From contig CAAAJI010000002.1 in the NCBI GenBank assembly GCA_900642245.1, forward strand, positions 1,165,928-1,229,927: a stretch of 64,000 bases of DNA, read 5' to 3'. The position numbers and the translations under genes are program-made. The notes beneath the pieces were generated by a model. It saw only the letters and a program-made list of their open reading frames with translations. It did no database searches and was not told the origin of the DNA. The stretch comes from Fragilaria radians (Eukaryota > Bacillariophyta > Fragilariophyceae > Fragilariales > Fragilariaceae). The number at the start of each line of letters is the position of its first letter. Position 1 is the first letter of the stretch. This document shows, in pieces, positions 22,261 through 33,924 of the stretch.

Positions 22261-23792
22261 TGAGAGTGTTGGGATATAGAAATTAGAAAAAAATAAAGGT
22301 CATGCCCATTGCCTTGAGACTAACTAAACATGTGGCTTAGGAAGCAAAAGCTCATTACAGAGCAGAGAAAGGTCCATTATTTGGCGCATAATTAGACTAA
22401 TATAAATCATACACAAAATCCATAGGATTTATGCAAAATGTGTAGTATAGCGCTTCTTGTGAATAAGCTTGCTAATTAAGACCTTTAAATTTGGACTAGA
22501 TTCAAAATTCCTTATCTTATTTAAGAGATTTTTTCTTGTTTGCTTTTTCAGGAATTAGTACGCTATGCAAGTGCCCTTTACACGTGCAATTCCATACAAA
22601 CCTTCTTTTAAAAGAAGCATTCAATCTAAGGATTTAGAGGTTTGAAACAAAAATCCTATTTATGGGAGTGCAACATACATTGTTGACGGATCGCAAGTGT
22701 ACTTGTCAAATAGTAGGAAAGCGTCCTCCCTATGTATGCAGATGTGCTCCTGCTTTAAATGATATAACATAAAAAACAATTTAAAACGACAGTCAATATG
22801 GATATTGTGTTTTTTATTAATGCCCTTTATGGAAAAGGAAGATCACAAGAGACTAACTTGAAAATCCTTGTTATGCAAAACTTGAAAATCGCAATTGTAG
22901 ATGCGTCAAACTATTCCTTTATTTTGATGCATTGTTTCCCCAAGACTTGTGATATTGAACCTCCTCCTTGCATATAATATTTAAAGTTTGATGCCCCTCT
23001 TGATTCAGATGTCTTGAAAGTTGTGTTTGCACATTTGGAAGCTCCAGGAGAAACATGTCAAATGCAAGAAGTCACAAAAATTGGATTGAATTTGAATGCT
23101 TGAACAACCAATCATTTGAGGCTGTTGAAAAATAGACAGGCACATTCCAAAGGGCATTCCGATTTAGAAACATTGCAATATTGCCACTGCTTTGTTTAAC
23201 TTCATTTAAACGCATCGTTTGTCACACAAGGGGTTTGTGGTCTTGTCTTTGATGTTATTTTTCTGGAGGATACAACTGGGTGGATAGGCACATTCGGAAA
23301 TTGCGCATATGATCCATTTACTGTCTGGTAGAGCAGCTTACCTTTACATTTATATATTACCTGCTTTCAATTTTATAAAAAAGGTTGAGACAATAATTTA
23401 ATGATTATCATTTCTACTCATTTTGCCAATTTTATCTTGTCTGAGGAATTTTCTTGATTGAACAAATAAAATAATCTGAGCTGTTGATCTTGCTCGATTT
23501 CCCAATTTGAAAATGAATTCCAGTCGGTCAGTATCAATTCCTCTCCTCATTCGCAGCGATGAAGTTAATTGTTAACCAGATTTTTTAAACATACTTTTTG
23601 GGGCTTAGTTCTCAACAATATCATGAGTGTGGTCGTCATATTGATTTGCAACAACAGGTTTTAGTAGTTATCCTAGGCTGGACTTACATGGTTTCCTTGA
23701 TAACGCTCGTAAAAATGTAATTCATCATATTTTTTCGACACCCCCTCCCACCAACACCATCAGCGTAGAATATTTCTCAATTTTTCCCTGTG
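22261..23792. other. AT-rich non-coding stretch
   Basis: No intact gene. A fragment near 22993-23102 reads LKVVFAHLEAPGETCQMQEV followed by a few residues and a stop, with no recognisable family; it may be a remnant. The last 100 bases precede the J-protein ATG. Confidence 0.35.
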
Positions 23793-24410
23793 ATGAGTTC
23801 ACGTTGTAACTCCGCTTTATCTTCTCGACAAGTGAAACACCAGCTTGTGAGGTTACTATTTGGTCCTTTACATACCAGAAAGAATCCTGAGTCTCATCGG
23901 CGGCTAGATCCCTCCCATTACTCTTACGATGATTTGCGAAAAGCATATCTTGAGCGTATGCAAGTCATTCATCCGGACAAGGTTGTTCCTTCATGCAATA
24001 CAGTAGAGGAATCATATCAAAGTTTTCGTCAGCGAAAATTAGCTGCAAAAATCCAATTTGTAGAATTACAAGATGCATGGAAGAATTATGAAGAAGTCAA
24101 CAAACATCTTCAAAAGGTGGGGAATCCTGAAACGGCAAATTTCACATTATTCGGTGTGGGATGTTCATTTGCAGATAGTCCAGAGGAACGTGCTTTACGC
24201 GACGAAATCACGGAGCAAGCCTGCAGAGGGTGGTTTTCTTCGGGTGTACTAACGATGGAGACTCAAAATGATGTTTCACCTAGTAGAAAGCCTTTGTCCT
24301 TGTGCGATGAAGACTTATTTGTAGAAGTATGTGATGATTCTAATGAGAAGAAGCAAGATAATGGGTTACCTTTACGATCTCTCATCATACCTGGTCACTA
24401 CAAGAAATGA
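23793..24410 (+). CDS. J-domain (DnaJ-like) protein
   Basis: Single exon, 205 residues from the ATG at 23793 (the open frame begins one codon earlier at a GTG). Residues about 40-110 form a J domain: HYSYDDLRKAYLERMQVIHP with the diagnostic HPD tripeptide at 60-62 (HPDKVV), followed after a longer-than-usual loop by FVELQDAWKNYEEV, the last helix. J proteins stimulate Hsp70 ATPase. After it comes FTLFGVGCSFADSPEERALR and a short tail without zinc-finger or substrate-binding domains, so it is a class C J protein. The N-terminus (LSSRQVKHQLVRLLFGPLHT) is basic and could be a mitochondrial presequence. It converges on the adenylate kinase gene with 32 bases between stops. Confidence 0.85.
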   Translation: MSSRCNSALSSRQVKHQLVRLLFGPLHTRKNPESHRRLDPSHYSYDDLRKAYLERMQVIHPDKVVPSCNTVEESYQSFRQRKLAAKIQFVELQDAWKNYEEVNKHLQKVGNPETANFTLFGVGCSFADSPEERALRDEITEQACRGWFSSGVLTMETQNDVSPSRKPLSLCDEDLFVEVCDDSNEKKQDNGLPLRSLIIPGHYKK

Positions 24411-24442
24411 AAATGTTAATATGTATGAGTTGCTGTTGAATT

Positions 24443-25387
24443 CTATTTCTCTTGTCTGCTTAATTGTAATGAATCTATAGTATCAAAAACGGACGCTGAA
24501 ACTTTCTCAAGTGTCCCCATCCCATTCACTTCCAAGAAAATATCGTCGTAAAAATCTTTCACGGATTCGACGTTTTCTCGGAAATGTCTCAAACGATGTT
24601 GCATACTTTCGACATTATCATCGGAACGACAGACCAAACGGTATCGAATCTCGTCATCAGGGGGTGGATAAAACTTCATGTGATATATCTTCCCTGTTAA
24701 AGGATCTGTTCGACGGCCCACGACACGCTCGATGAGCTCTGTATCTGGAACGTTGAGAAAAATGACTACGTCTGGTAATAAACCAAGGTGATTCAGAGAT
24801 TGAGCCTGTCCCTTGGTTCTGGGGTAGCCATCTAAAATCCATCCATTTTCCTTACAATCTGGTTGAGATATTCGATTCAAAACGATCTCCGTGATGATAA
24901 CATCCGGAACCAGAGCGCCTTCCTCCATATACCGTTTCACTACAGCACCGATACCATTCAACGGGTCAAGTTTCACAACCTCTCGTAGCATATCTCCTGT
25001 CGATAGATGCACTAAGCCATAACGATCTCTTATTAGATGACTTTGCGTCCCCTTTCCAGAAGAAGGTGCTCCCATTAAAATTATTTTCAATGCTTGTGGC
25101 CATGCCCTAGCCCTAGTTTCCAACTCAGTTGCTCCACAATCATTTTCGCTTTTCATTACCTGCTGATATTCATGAGAACAGGCGATAACAGGATACTCGG
25201 TCTCTAATATATTATACCAAAAATCTGATTTGTCATTGACTTCAATGAACTTTTGCATTGTCATCACATCGATAGCATGGGATGACGTTCCACTTCGGCC
25301 TAAACTAAAATGACGCCCATTTCGGACACCACTGACAGTCGCAAAGAGAAACAATATGGCTATAAGAAAAGAGTTGCTGCTTTTCAT
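24443..25387 (-). CDS. Adenylate kinase with signal peptide and N-terminal extension
   Basis: Single exon, 314 residues, ATG start. Adenylate kinase interconverts ATP+AMP and 2 ADP. Visible motifs: P-loop GAPSSGKGT at 106-114, LSTGDMLREVV for the AMP-binding region, GWILDGYPRT at 182-191, LID start GRRTDPLTGKIYH at 224-236, and a late RSDD plus RLRHF. A long LID without zinc cysteines fits the long-type enzymes. The start (MKSSNSFLIAILFLFATVSG) is a signal peptide, followed by about 80 residues of unknown sequence before the kinase domain; there is no clear Phe at the cleavage site, so plastid import is possible but not demonstrated. Three ACGT cores at 10-base spacing lie about 155-180 bases upstream. 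Confidence 0.9.
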   Translation of the reverse strand: MKSSNSFLIAILFLFATVSGVRNGRHFSLGRSGTSSHAIDVMTMQKFIEVNDKSDFWYNILETEYPVIACSHEYQQVMKSENDCGATELETRARAWPQALKIILMGAPSSGKGTQSHLIRDRYGLVHLSTGDMLREVVKLDPLNGIGAVVKRYMEEGALVPDVIITEIVLNRISQPDCKENGWILDGYPRTKGQAQSLNHLGLLPDVVIFLNVPDTELIERVVGRRTDPLTGKIYHMKFYPPPDDEIRYRLVCRSDDNVESMQHRLRHFRENVESVKDFYDDIFLEVNGMGTLEKVSASVFDTIDSLQLSRQEK

Positions 25388-25539
25388 TGAAATGACAGGA
25401 GGCGTATCACTAGGATAATTACTCTGCGTCAGAGTATGTTTGCCTTTTTCGTGTTGAATTTATGAGTTTCTCAAAAGGTAATCATTCGATCACAAGCGAG
25501 AACAGGTGTCAGAGACAGACTAAGATTGCGCTAAATAAG

Positions 25540-25566
25540 AAACGTCAGAAAACGTCAGAAAACGTA
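25540..25566 (-). promoter_or_regulatory. Tandem TGACGTTT elements upstream of adenylate kinase
   Basis: AACGTCAGAA occurs twice in tandem (25541-25560), followed by a third ACGT core in AACGTACACA. On the strand of the adenylate kinase gene this reads TGACGTTT twice at exact 10-base spacing, one helical turn. TGACGT/ACGTCA are bZIP-type sites, known as CO2/cAMP-responsive elements in a diatom carbonic anhydrase promoter. A regulatory role here is inference. Confidence 0.5.
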
Positions 25567-28500
25567 CACAATACGCCGATTCATCATTTACCCACCAATT
25601 TTTAAGCAAGGAACCTCAAACACGGACACAACAATTCTAGGATGATAGAAACACCAAAAGGAGCAAAGAAGATCCCATAATGACTTACATTAGATATATT
25701 TTGCTGTCTAGCAAATGTGCCGGTCTAGATGGAAATACATAGATTGCTGGCTCAGGGGTATTTGACCTAAGACCAAAAGTGGGTTGATTGATATGAAAGC
25801 CAGACATATTGCAACAGGTGGTGAAAGTAGTATGTTAAGGTATGATCAAACATGAGGCAGGAAAGCAATTTTGAATGAATTCTGCTTTATTCCTAAGCTG
25901 ATACATAGGGAGATGTTGCTAATCAAAGCACTATTTTGTATCTTCATTTAGGACAATGAAGGAACAAAAAATCAAAGAGCCATCTACTTTTGACCAAGCT
26001 TGGTACGAGAAAAAGAAATGGCACATAAAGTGATAAATTCTTATTCATGTCATTGGTTCACCTCACAGTTCTTTCATCAACTCCAACAACCATAAAAATA
26101 AATGGTGAACATAACATATCCAGGGGAAGCAAGTCAATAAATAAGAATTATCAACTTTGCTAAGTCTTTCAACCAGTTCCAGATAAAATATTTGGCTTTT
26201 TGCTCCAAATTGTAGATTGACACTTGTAGTCCATGAATATTCTGCCTACTGATATGTATGCAGGAATGCTGAAAAAATAATAATTGAAACTCCAACCAAA
26301 GGAGATCTAATGTTAAATATTCTTGAAGTATTTCAAATATGATTAGACAATTATCCTGTCGGCAATAAGATTGCCTTTCAACTCTCCATGAATTTATCTT
26401 TTGTTGTGAAACACTCATTTCCTTTCTTTTTCTCCTTCTCGCGATCTACACACATCTTTTCTACAGAAAAAGGAAACGTATGCTTCTCTCTTGCGACTTG
26501 CAAGCTTGAATGCATTGTATTGTAATTTAAGCATCAGGCCTAATTTCCATTTCTGGTTTCATAAATAAGCTCAGCTGCATAGAAATCGCCCAGATTGTTG
26601 CACATCGAGCTTGGAATTTCTGCTCTGGTTTTGTCTTAAAAGTCTTACTCCTGGAAAACGTGTGCCTGGTATTAATTTTTGATATCCAAATTGGCTAACA
26701 AGGAATCCGTCAACCTTCGAATACACTGCCTCTTGATGTTTCCTACGCTATAAAAAGCCGACCTGGTGGCTCCCTTTGAAAATTGCATGACTAAGCCATT
26801 ACATCCAATTGAGGCTCCTTCTTGTGAGCCATCTTTGTATTATTACTTAGAATGCTTATCCAACGATTTGCTTAGCATCACATCTCATAGTCTCAACTTT
26901 TATGGTTCCCATAGCCTTTGCATCACTACTGTTTGTTTTTCATCAAAACAATACTTATCGTCAGTAAAAAAGTTCAAGAGCTGTAAAATGTCTGGGATTG
27001 GCTCCATTATGTCATCGCAGTTATACCTATCAGCTTATGGCCGAGAATTTCTCACCCCATTCAGTCAAATCACATTGCCTACCGAAATCCTACAGTAATA
27101 TAAATAAGAGGAAAAAAATACTAGTATGATGAATTGCTCTGCTTTTAGAAAGATGATGTTGGTGACCCTTTCTTGATCCGTTTTGGCTTTTATTGAGCAG
27201 TTTTGTATCAAAATTTTTCACTCATGCAACATTTTCCCTATAACTTGTGACATGAAGATGACATGGCTACCTTTATCTTCTTTTTCACCATAAAAATCAG
27301 AGTTCTCATTCAACCTCTAGAACTCTAATAGTATTATTTCTCATAAAAGTGTTTCTATTTTGCTTGAGAGAACCATTTATCGATAATATCAATAGGTGAG
27401 GCTATTCAGAATATGGGGCATAAATGTCTCATATGATTTTGTACTTTCCTGTTTTCCAATTGATCTTTATATCTTCAAGGGTTGTCGTCAAATACTCTTT
27501 TTTCCTTTAGAATACTTTGTCTACTAACTACGTTGGTTTCACCAAAGAGAGCACAAAAGTGGGTTCAAACATCACACGCAATAATAATTTCTCTCAATCC
27601 ATGTAGTGGATGACAATAAGTCTCTGTATGATCATTTGCAGTTTTTGCTTTTTAGGTCTTGAACGTGTCTCTGATTCCATGACATGAGGTTCTGGATATT
27701 TGTATCTATTATTTCCCCCCTTTAGCCAATTATAAGATAAACAAGCAGAACATTTACATTACCAAATCTTTCTTCCGTTAATATCGCTGTTGGGAGATTT
27801 TATTCCTCTTTTTTTCTGCACCGCAATAATGATAACTAGGTGCACTATGGTTTATCTTGGTGATGCTCAGAGTATCTTCGTCCATATTAATCTTGATTTT
27901 GTTAAATGAGTCTGATACACTAGAAGCTATTCCGGTTTTTCAGACTTGACTTGTCAGAGCTAGTACAGGCTTATATGTTGAATCGTGAGAAAAAACATTA
28001 ATAAACGTTGTGACAATTAGACAACATCCTTTACTTCATTGCGAGCCTATAGTGGCTTTTGGGCTCTTTGAAGAAGGCAGATCATCTGGAATTTTATTTT
28101 CTTTACTTCACAAATCCTTCCGATTTTTGGGACCTTCAATCACCTTATTCGAATGATCTGGGTATGATGTACCAAAAATTATATTCTCTTGACATGTTTC
28201 ATTTGCACTTCCTTTGGAGGCAAGTTAAACCCACTCAAAGTAGAAGTTGCTCTGAAACACAAAATCTATCTAGAAACATTATCCCAACCCACCAAGCAAT
28301 TATGAATCTATGCTTGGCAGTATCTTCATCACTACAAAGTGGTTGATCATGAATTTCTGAGTGATAGTCGAGAAATTAAGCAGTTTTCCAAAAATCATTT
28401 GAAACTTTTTTAAAGGCTAGAAACCATCCATGAAATTCCCATAAATCCCTGAGAAATTCCATTTGCTTCCATTTTGCGTTTCTACATTCTTTATGAGGTA

Positions 28501-28929
28501 CCTGTAAAGTCTTGAAAACAAAATTGATTGCATATTACTTTGATTCTAATCATTTTCATGGCGCTACTTGGATTATCTGATTTTTATTGATACCATCTTC
28601 AAATAGATAATTTTGGCTGTCTTCGTATTTCTTTTTGACTTCATAACAGCATTCTTTAAAAGTTGTCATTGGCATAAATGCATGATTGAAACGAGAAAGT
28701 CTGTTTCAAATGAAAAATATCTGATTTCTGGGTATCATGACATAATGGGCTTGGTAAAGAATTTTTTCTAGCCAGTGAGATGTCATTTCTATACAAATCA
28801 GGCTTAATTGACACCAATCAAACTCATCATTGGGGGAGAAGCCAGAAACTCCTAAAAATTTGGAAATGCATCCGTGCGGAAGAAGCAAGAGGCTCCTTAA
28901 AACTTGGCCGAGCATGAACAGAGAAAATA
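25567..28929. other. Long gene-poor stretch
   Basis: Only short frames without recognisable domains, several of them starting at non-ATG codons (for example 26766-27098). A single short piece near 25965-26025 (EPSTFDQAW, then KKKW) resembles the start of copia reverse transcriptase but stops at once, so it is at most a trace. Nothing else supported. Confidence 0.4.
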
Positions 28930-29245
28930 TAACCTTATCCTTGTTGTCCCAGCTGGGAGGCAGAAGAAAATTGCATAGTGGAGGAGTAAACCTCATAGGC
29001 TTGCACAAAGTTGGACAAAACTCCGCAATCTCGGGTGAGCTGACACCAGCACTAAAACACGTAAATCATTTGGTATTGGAATCCACAGGGATCTTTGCTT
29101 GACAGTCACAAGAGCTACTTCACTCTATCCATTCTAAACACCACTTTGAGATAGACTGCTATAGGTTGCCCTCATCAAGGGGCCAATCCAATTGGTAAAT
29201 CAAGTCCAGACCAGAGTTCACACTGTCTGTGTTTGATAAACTAGA
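28930..29245 (+). repeat. Dispersed repeat, family 1 copy 1
   Basis: Aligns by eye with 46060-46375 in the same orientation. Shared blocks: ACACTCCACAATTCAGG-like, GAGCT-ACACCAG-ACTA, CAGGGATCTTTG followed by CACA-GA and TTCAC, then CCAGA-CCAGAGTT-CACTGTCTGTG. Diverged with many substitutions. Probably pieces of an old transposon; no coding domain recognised. Confidence 0.6.
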
Positions 29246-29280
29246 TGAATAATGTGGTTCTGAAAACAATAAGGCTAAGT

Positions 29281-29335
29281 TAACATTATTTTGCGTAAAT
29301 GTGAGACTATAAATTAATTTCCTAAATCTATTCTT
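29281..29335 (+). repeat. Dispersed repeat, family 2 copy 1
   Basis: Contains GTAAATGTGAGACTATAAAT followed by TA...CTAAATCT-TTCTTG, nearly the same as 62328-62382. Short, non-coding and far from its partner (about 33 kb). Confidence 0.7.
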
Positions 29336-30584
29336 GCAAAAATCCTAGAAACGTTGGTCAAATTGTACTACAGTATTGACACCCGTAGGGTGTAAAAAAG
29401 ATATTCTCTATGGTAATCCGTAAAAAACAAAAGGAAATGCATAGAGCTGAATCAAACTCTAAACCTTGACCCTGAACTATATCATTTGTTAGTTAACCTA
29501 CATCATAGTAATACATGCTGTGATATTTTACTGTGAGGCATGACTTGTCAAATATTGGTAACTTTGGTGGAAACAAAGTCAACTAAGATTATTACTTTAG
29601 GCATCACTTATATTATCAATTTGAATTGCAATCTTAATTTCCAAATCACATTTGCATTTGTGCTTTCGTTTCAGCATTATTTAGTGCATTTTCATTTTGA
29701 CAAAAAATCAATTTCTCTCACTAACGCTTCATCAGATTGTAATTCTGGGTCTTCTCATCCACATGAATCTTCCACTATGGCATTAGTCAATATAACTTGA
29801 CATTGATGGAACTTTTGAAGTTACAGTCCTCTGCTAGCCTTGCAAGGATGTGGCCACAATCTTGCACAAATTTTATTCTATTGTCGTTTCCACCCCACAC
29901 GCTTTTAATGGCAAACTTATTCAAGATTCTACTCTTTGCCACTCTATCATCATATCAAATTACGTATTGTCTAATCAAATCACTCAATTCCAAGTAGTTT
30001 CTTCAATTAAACCTTCTTGTTAAATCTATGTCTTAAGCGCCTTCCGATTTCATGATAGTTTCAGAGATAATCAGTGTGCAAGGAGCTGTGTCTAAATCAT
30101 TTTCCCTAAACCTCTGTTTATCTTTTGTTTCACTGAACTGAATTTTGCAAAAGCAACTCTGAGTATATTGATAGTGGACAGTATTGAAATTGTTTTTGGA
30201 TCCGTTTTGGTCATGTAATTGACTCAAATAACATTTTTGATCACAATTCTCTCACAGGAAAAATTTGCATGTGTCAATATCATTAATTCTTGATCCAAAA
30301 TTTATTGCTGCCCCTGGACACTTCCTTAATAGCAACATGTAAATGTGGGATGAAAATGCATAGATTTCCTAAGCCACTAATCTATTTGTAGCTATATTGC
30401 TTGGCAGGCATTGAGATTGCCTAATTCTTAGGCCTGCTCTGGCTTGACAGCAAGCTCCACAGAGATGATTCAATAGCCATGCATTAAAGGACTTGGAATT
30501 GCATAAATCAAATGAAGAATTTGTTTCCTGCTAGTTAGTTGTTCTCCTCTCTTTGCTAGAGGAGTGACTCACTGTCACCTTAAA
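29336..30584. other. Gene-free AT-rich stretch
   Basis: Several short frames (29540-29800, 29797-29997, 30033-30227) overlap on both strands without recognisable domains. No mobile-element motif could be assigned. Confidence 0.4.
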
Positions 30585-30899
30585 CTAGAGAAATAAGTTG
30601 ATATTTGGTCTATCTGGAAGAGGGCTTACTCGCGGTGAACGAGCTTTTGTCCGGAGTTTTTGCCAACCTTCACTAATCGTTTCGCAAATTAAAAATGGTA
30701 TTAACAGAGCCCCCGCAATCAATCGAAATTTAAGCTGTGAGTGATACATTTTGCATTGAGACCAGTTTCGAGACCAAAGAGAAATGAGTTCAATGAATGC
30801 GACCAAAGCTTGATTCGCTCTTCTACCTTTTGTAGAGTTTATGACAACTCTTTTAACTAGTGACACAAGTGATTCGAAGTATTCTACACAGGGCAACAT
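30585..30899 (-). CDS. Possible small gene or gene remnant
   Basis: ATG-started frame of 104 residues that looks more protein-like than its surroundings: STKGRRANQALVAFIELISL and a hydrophobic segment FRLIAGALLIPFLICETI. Local base composition is richer in CpG than the flanks. A good donor (CGCGA|gtaagc near 30631) could start a short intron, with a possible second exon ending near 30535, but this is uncertain. I recognise no family with confidence. It could equally be a truncated duplicate of a gene elsewhere. Confidence 0.35.
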   Translation of the reverse strand: MLPCVEYFESLVSLVKRVVINSTKGRRANQALVAFIELISLWSRNWSQCKMYHSQLKFRLIAGALLIPFLICETISEGWQKLRTKARSPRVSPLPDRPNINLFL

Positions 30900-33800
30900 G
30901 CATTACATTTACATTTATATAGTATCCTTTCCATCGTGCATTGTTGGATTATTTACTTAGCGGTCATTTATATATTTATGTCGCTATTCAGGCAATACGG
31001 TTACGGATTAAAAGCAGTCACTGTGTCATAAAAAATTAGCAGACTTGTTCAGGCAGAAGTCTTCAACCCATAAAGCGACTTTACCATATTTACGTTGTTG
31101 CAACGTAAATCATTACCAAACTCAGGACAAATAGTTATATACCTTTTTTTCCTTTTGCAATACTCATTTATTAATCAAAGCACAACAAAATAGCCCAATG
31201 AGCTAACGTAAGAAAACTTCAGTTCTCACCATATCCAGCCAGCAATTTCAGAAAATATGTCCATGCTACTATCAACTGTTGGATTGCCAAATGAACTCAA
31301 TCCGTCTTACGCCTTGGGTCATTTTGAATATCCATTACAATCTGACAAGGAATCATCCAATACCCAATGAATCAAGTCCCAGAATTTTGCCTTACTCTGA
31401 AATTTGTTTCAACCGATGCTTTATTACATCATATCAAAGTAACAACCCTTTACCCTATATTTAGCTTTGGTCTTTAATCAAGTCCAAGATAGAATCTGCC
31501 TCACGGCGCTATAGCTTTTAAAGATAGATTTAAAAGTTTCCTTATAAGCCAATGAATAGAATTAGACTACTTCCTAATGCTGAGTCAGACTCAGGTATAT
31601 TAGTAGATCTGAGTCAGATCTTGATAAGGTAAAACTAAAACTAAGATATTCTCCAAACAATACTGTAGGCGTTTTCACCGTATGGCAGAATGTTATGCTG
31701 AAGTTGCCAATGAACAGTTTTAGACATGATTTTTCTTGCTCAATCTCAAATAGAGCCAAAGTAACCTTTGCAGTTAGAGGTTAGGTTAATTCGTCATACA
31801 AAAGCTTCAATGAAACTCTGGTGATGCAAGATGAATGCAGGTAAAGTTCGTCATGAATAAAGTTCAGGAATGAAGTTAGGAATTGCAATGTTTTCTCCTA
31901 ATGAAATAAGAAGGTGCAATGCTGGTGTGTGGAAATAAAGGAACAATGAAACAAAGAAAAGTTTCTTACAGCTTTTGCATTTTTTGAACTGATACAGGTG
32001 ACAAAAAGATGCATATCCGTCATTCTTCCTCATCAAAGATCAACGGAGATACGTCATTTCATAGTTACGGACTATAGATTTTGTCATCACTGAAAAAATC
32101 CGAAGCATACAGTTGACTGGCTTTATCTGAGAATAACTAAGCACATCTCAGATTAAGGCCTTATTCTATCTATAAGCTTTCTTTTATGATGATGGAAGTC
32201 TCTGGCATTAAGGTAAAGAAAAATAAAGGATAGAATGTATTTCTGGAGCAAAAATGAGATTATAAGTTGCACATATTTTCCTCATCTCTGAATTGTCAAC
32301 AAGTGCAGTGCATACGACAATTTTGACCTAGGGCTTAGAATACATGTATTCGTATTGTAGGGTATTGAATAGTTCCAGATAGACCATGAAGAATAGCGTA
32401 TGTCTATCTGCTAAGGTATTAGTTTCTATAGTTTTCTTTGAATCAAAACAATTTCAAGCTTATATGTTGAAGCACATTACCTTCAGTGAAATGAAACTCT
32501 TGTGACTCTATTTTTCTAGTTTAACCATGATTGTGACTAGGTACCAAAGACCAGGTCAAAAAATCAATTACTGACTTCCACTAAGGTGCTAAGGTTGTGG
32601 GAGTTACTTTTGGATATTGTGCCACGAGTCTATTCGGAACTGATTGTATGGCCTATGACCAGATGTAGTAGTTTCTAAGTTGGCGGATAACCTATTCTGG
32701 ATCTATTATAATGACGTCATCAAAACTTTATCAAAACACGATTCATTTGAAACATTTTGAAGGTATTCTACGATAAAGAATATAATTAATAAAGAAAATA
32801 CCGTCTCTATATTGGTTTTGGCCTCAAAATTCAAACCTGAATAAGGGAAAATTTGATTATTGAGGGTTTCAATAGTAGTTGTCCCGGAAAAGAATTTTTT
32901 TAGGATGTGGGATGAAAATTTAGGTGCTAAGTTAAGGAAATTTGGTATTTTTATTTTTAGGAATGATCCAGGTTGAGATTTGTTGAGTTGGAAGATTAAG
33001 GAAAATATCGGGAAAAGTGAGATCCAGCATTTAATTTAGTTGGAGTAGAACATTAAATCATTAGTAAAATCTCATAATTTGGAGAAACTATCGTGCCTTT
33101 TCTCAATCCTATCTTCTTTCGTCTTCATTTCTTTCTCAACCGAGATTTTAACTGTTTCTTTCTAGAGACATACTATCATCAAAGGTAAATACTTCAAAAT
33201 TTAACACACAATGATTATTGGCACGATAAGAAATAACAGCTTGAAGTCAAATTCTTGGTTTAAAATTAGATTTTCAAATCAATAGTTACCCTTTTCACAT
33301 AGAATCTCAATAAATCTATACCAAAAGGATCGATATTTCTTGTAAATGCAAGTTTTTCCCTTTGTCCCATTCTCCCCTTTGTCTGTACAATACACGGCAA
33401 AAGAAACAACATTGCCTAGATCTACTTTTCTTTCAAACCTTGGCATTTGACCTGATCAAAAAATCGACATTTAATTGCTTAGGATTCAAGCTCTCACTAT
33501 TTTGCCTTTATGTTCCGAAAAAATAAAATGATTGAAAGATGAAGCGTTGTGAGCTGAGCGGATTTAACCTGACGCTTGGTAGCATGTCATTAATACATGG
33601 TCCACTTTGATTGTAAAGGAAGCGTGATTCCATGTAATTGACGCAGGAAAATGAAATATACACATCGATATCTGACAACATCATTTTGCTTGTTTGAAGA
33701 GTCGCTAGTTTAATCATTGAAAAGGTTGTCGATATTTTTTAGACAAATTTAATTTTACCGTTTCGGAAAGAATCTCACTTGAAGTTTATGTAAACTTTGC

Positions 33801-33924
33801 TTATTATTACGATGTAATGAATGGCAATAGAAAAATTACGCATCGAGGGAGTAAAGGGAAGCTTTGTATTGTATTGTGCACCGAGATATGCAAGGTGAAT
33901 AGTGTTGGAAGCAAAAGCATGTAT
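30900..33924. other. Gene-poor stretch
   Basis: No supported gene. Frames are short and domain-free. A perfect 10-base palindrome ATGACGTCAT at 32711-32720 is a full CRE-type site but has no gene close by. Confidence 0.4.

Noticed and set aside
22993..23102. Possible exon with LKVVFAHLEAPGE
   Set aside because: No start, splice partner or known family; too short to call.
25540..25566. CRISPR-like short repeats
   Set aside because: Ten-base units without spacers in eukaryotic DNA; fits transcription-factor sites instead.
25965..26025. Copia reverse transcriptase start
   Set aside because: Only a short resemblance (EPSTFDQAW) followed by a stop, with no supporting motif around it.
26766..27098. 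110-residue open frame
   Set aside because: Starts at GTG, composition like surrounding non-coding sequence, no domain.
32711..32720. Perfect CRE-type palindrome ATGACGTCAT
   Set aside because: No gene close enough to give it a role; can occur by chance in several kilobases.
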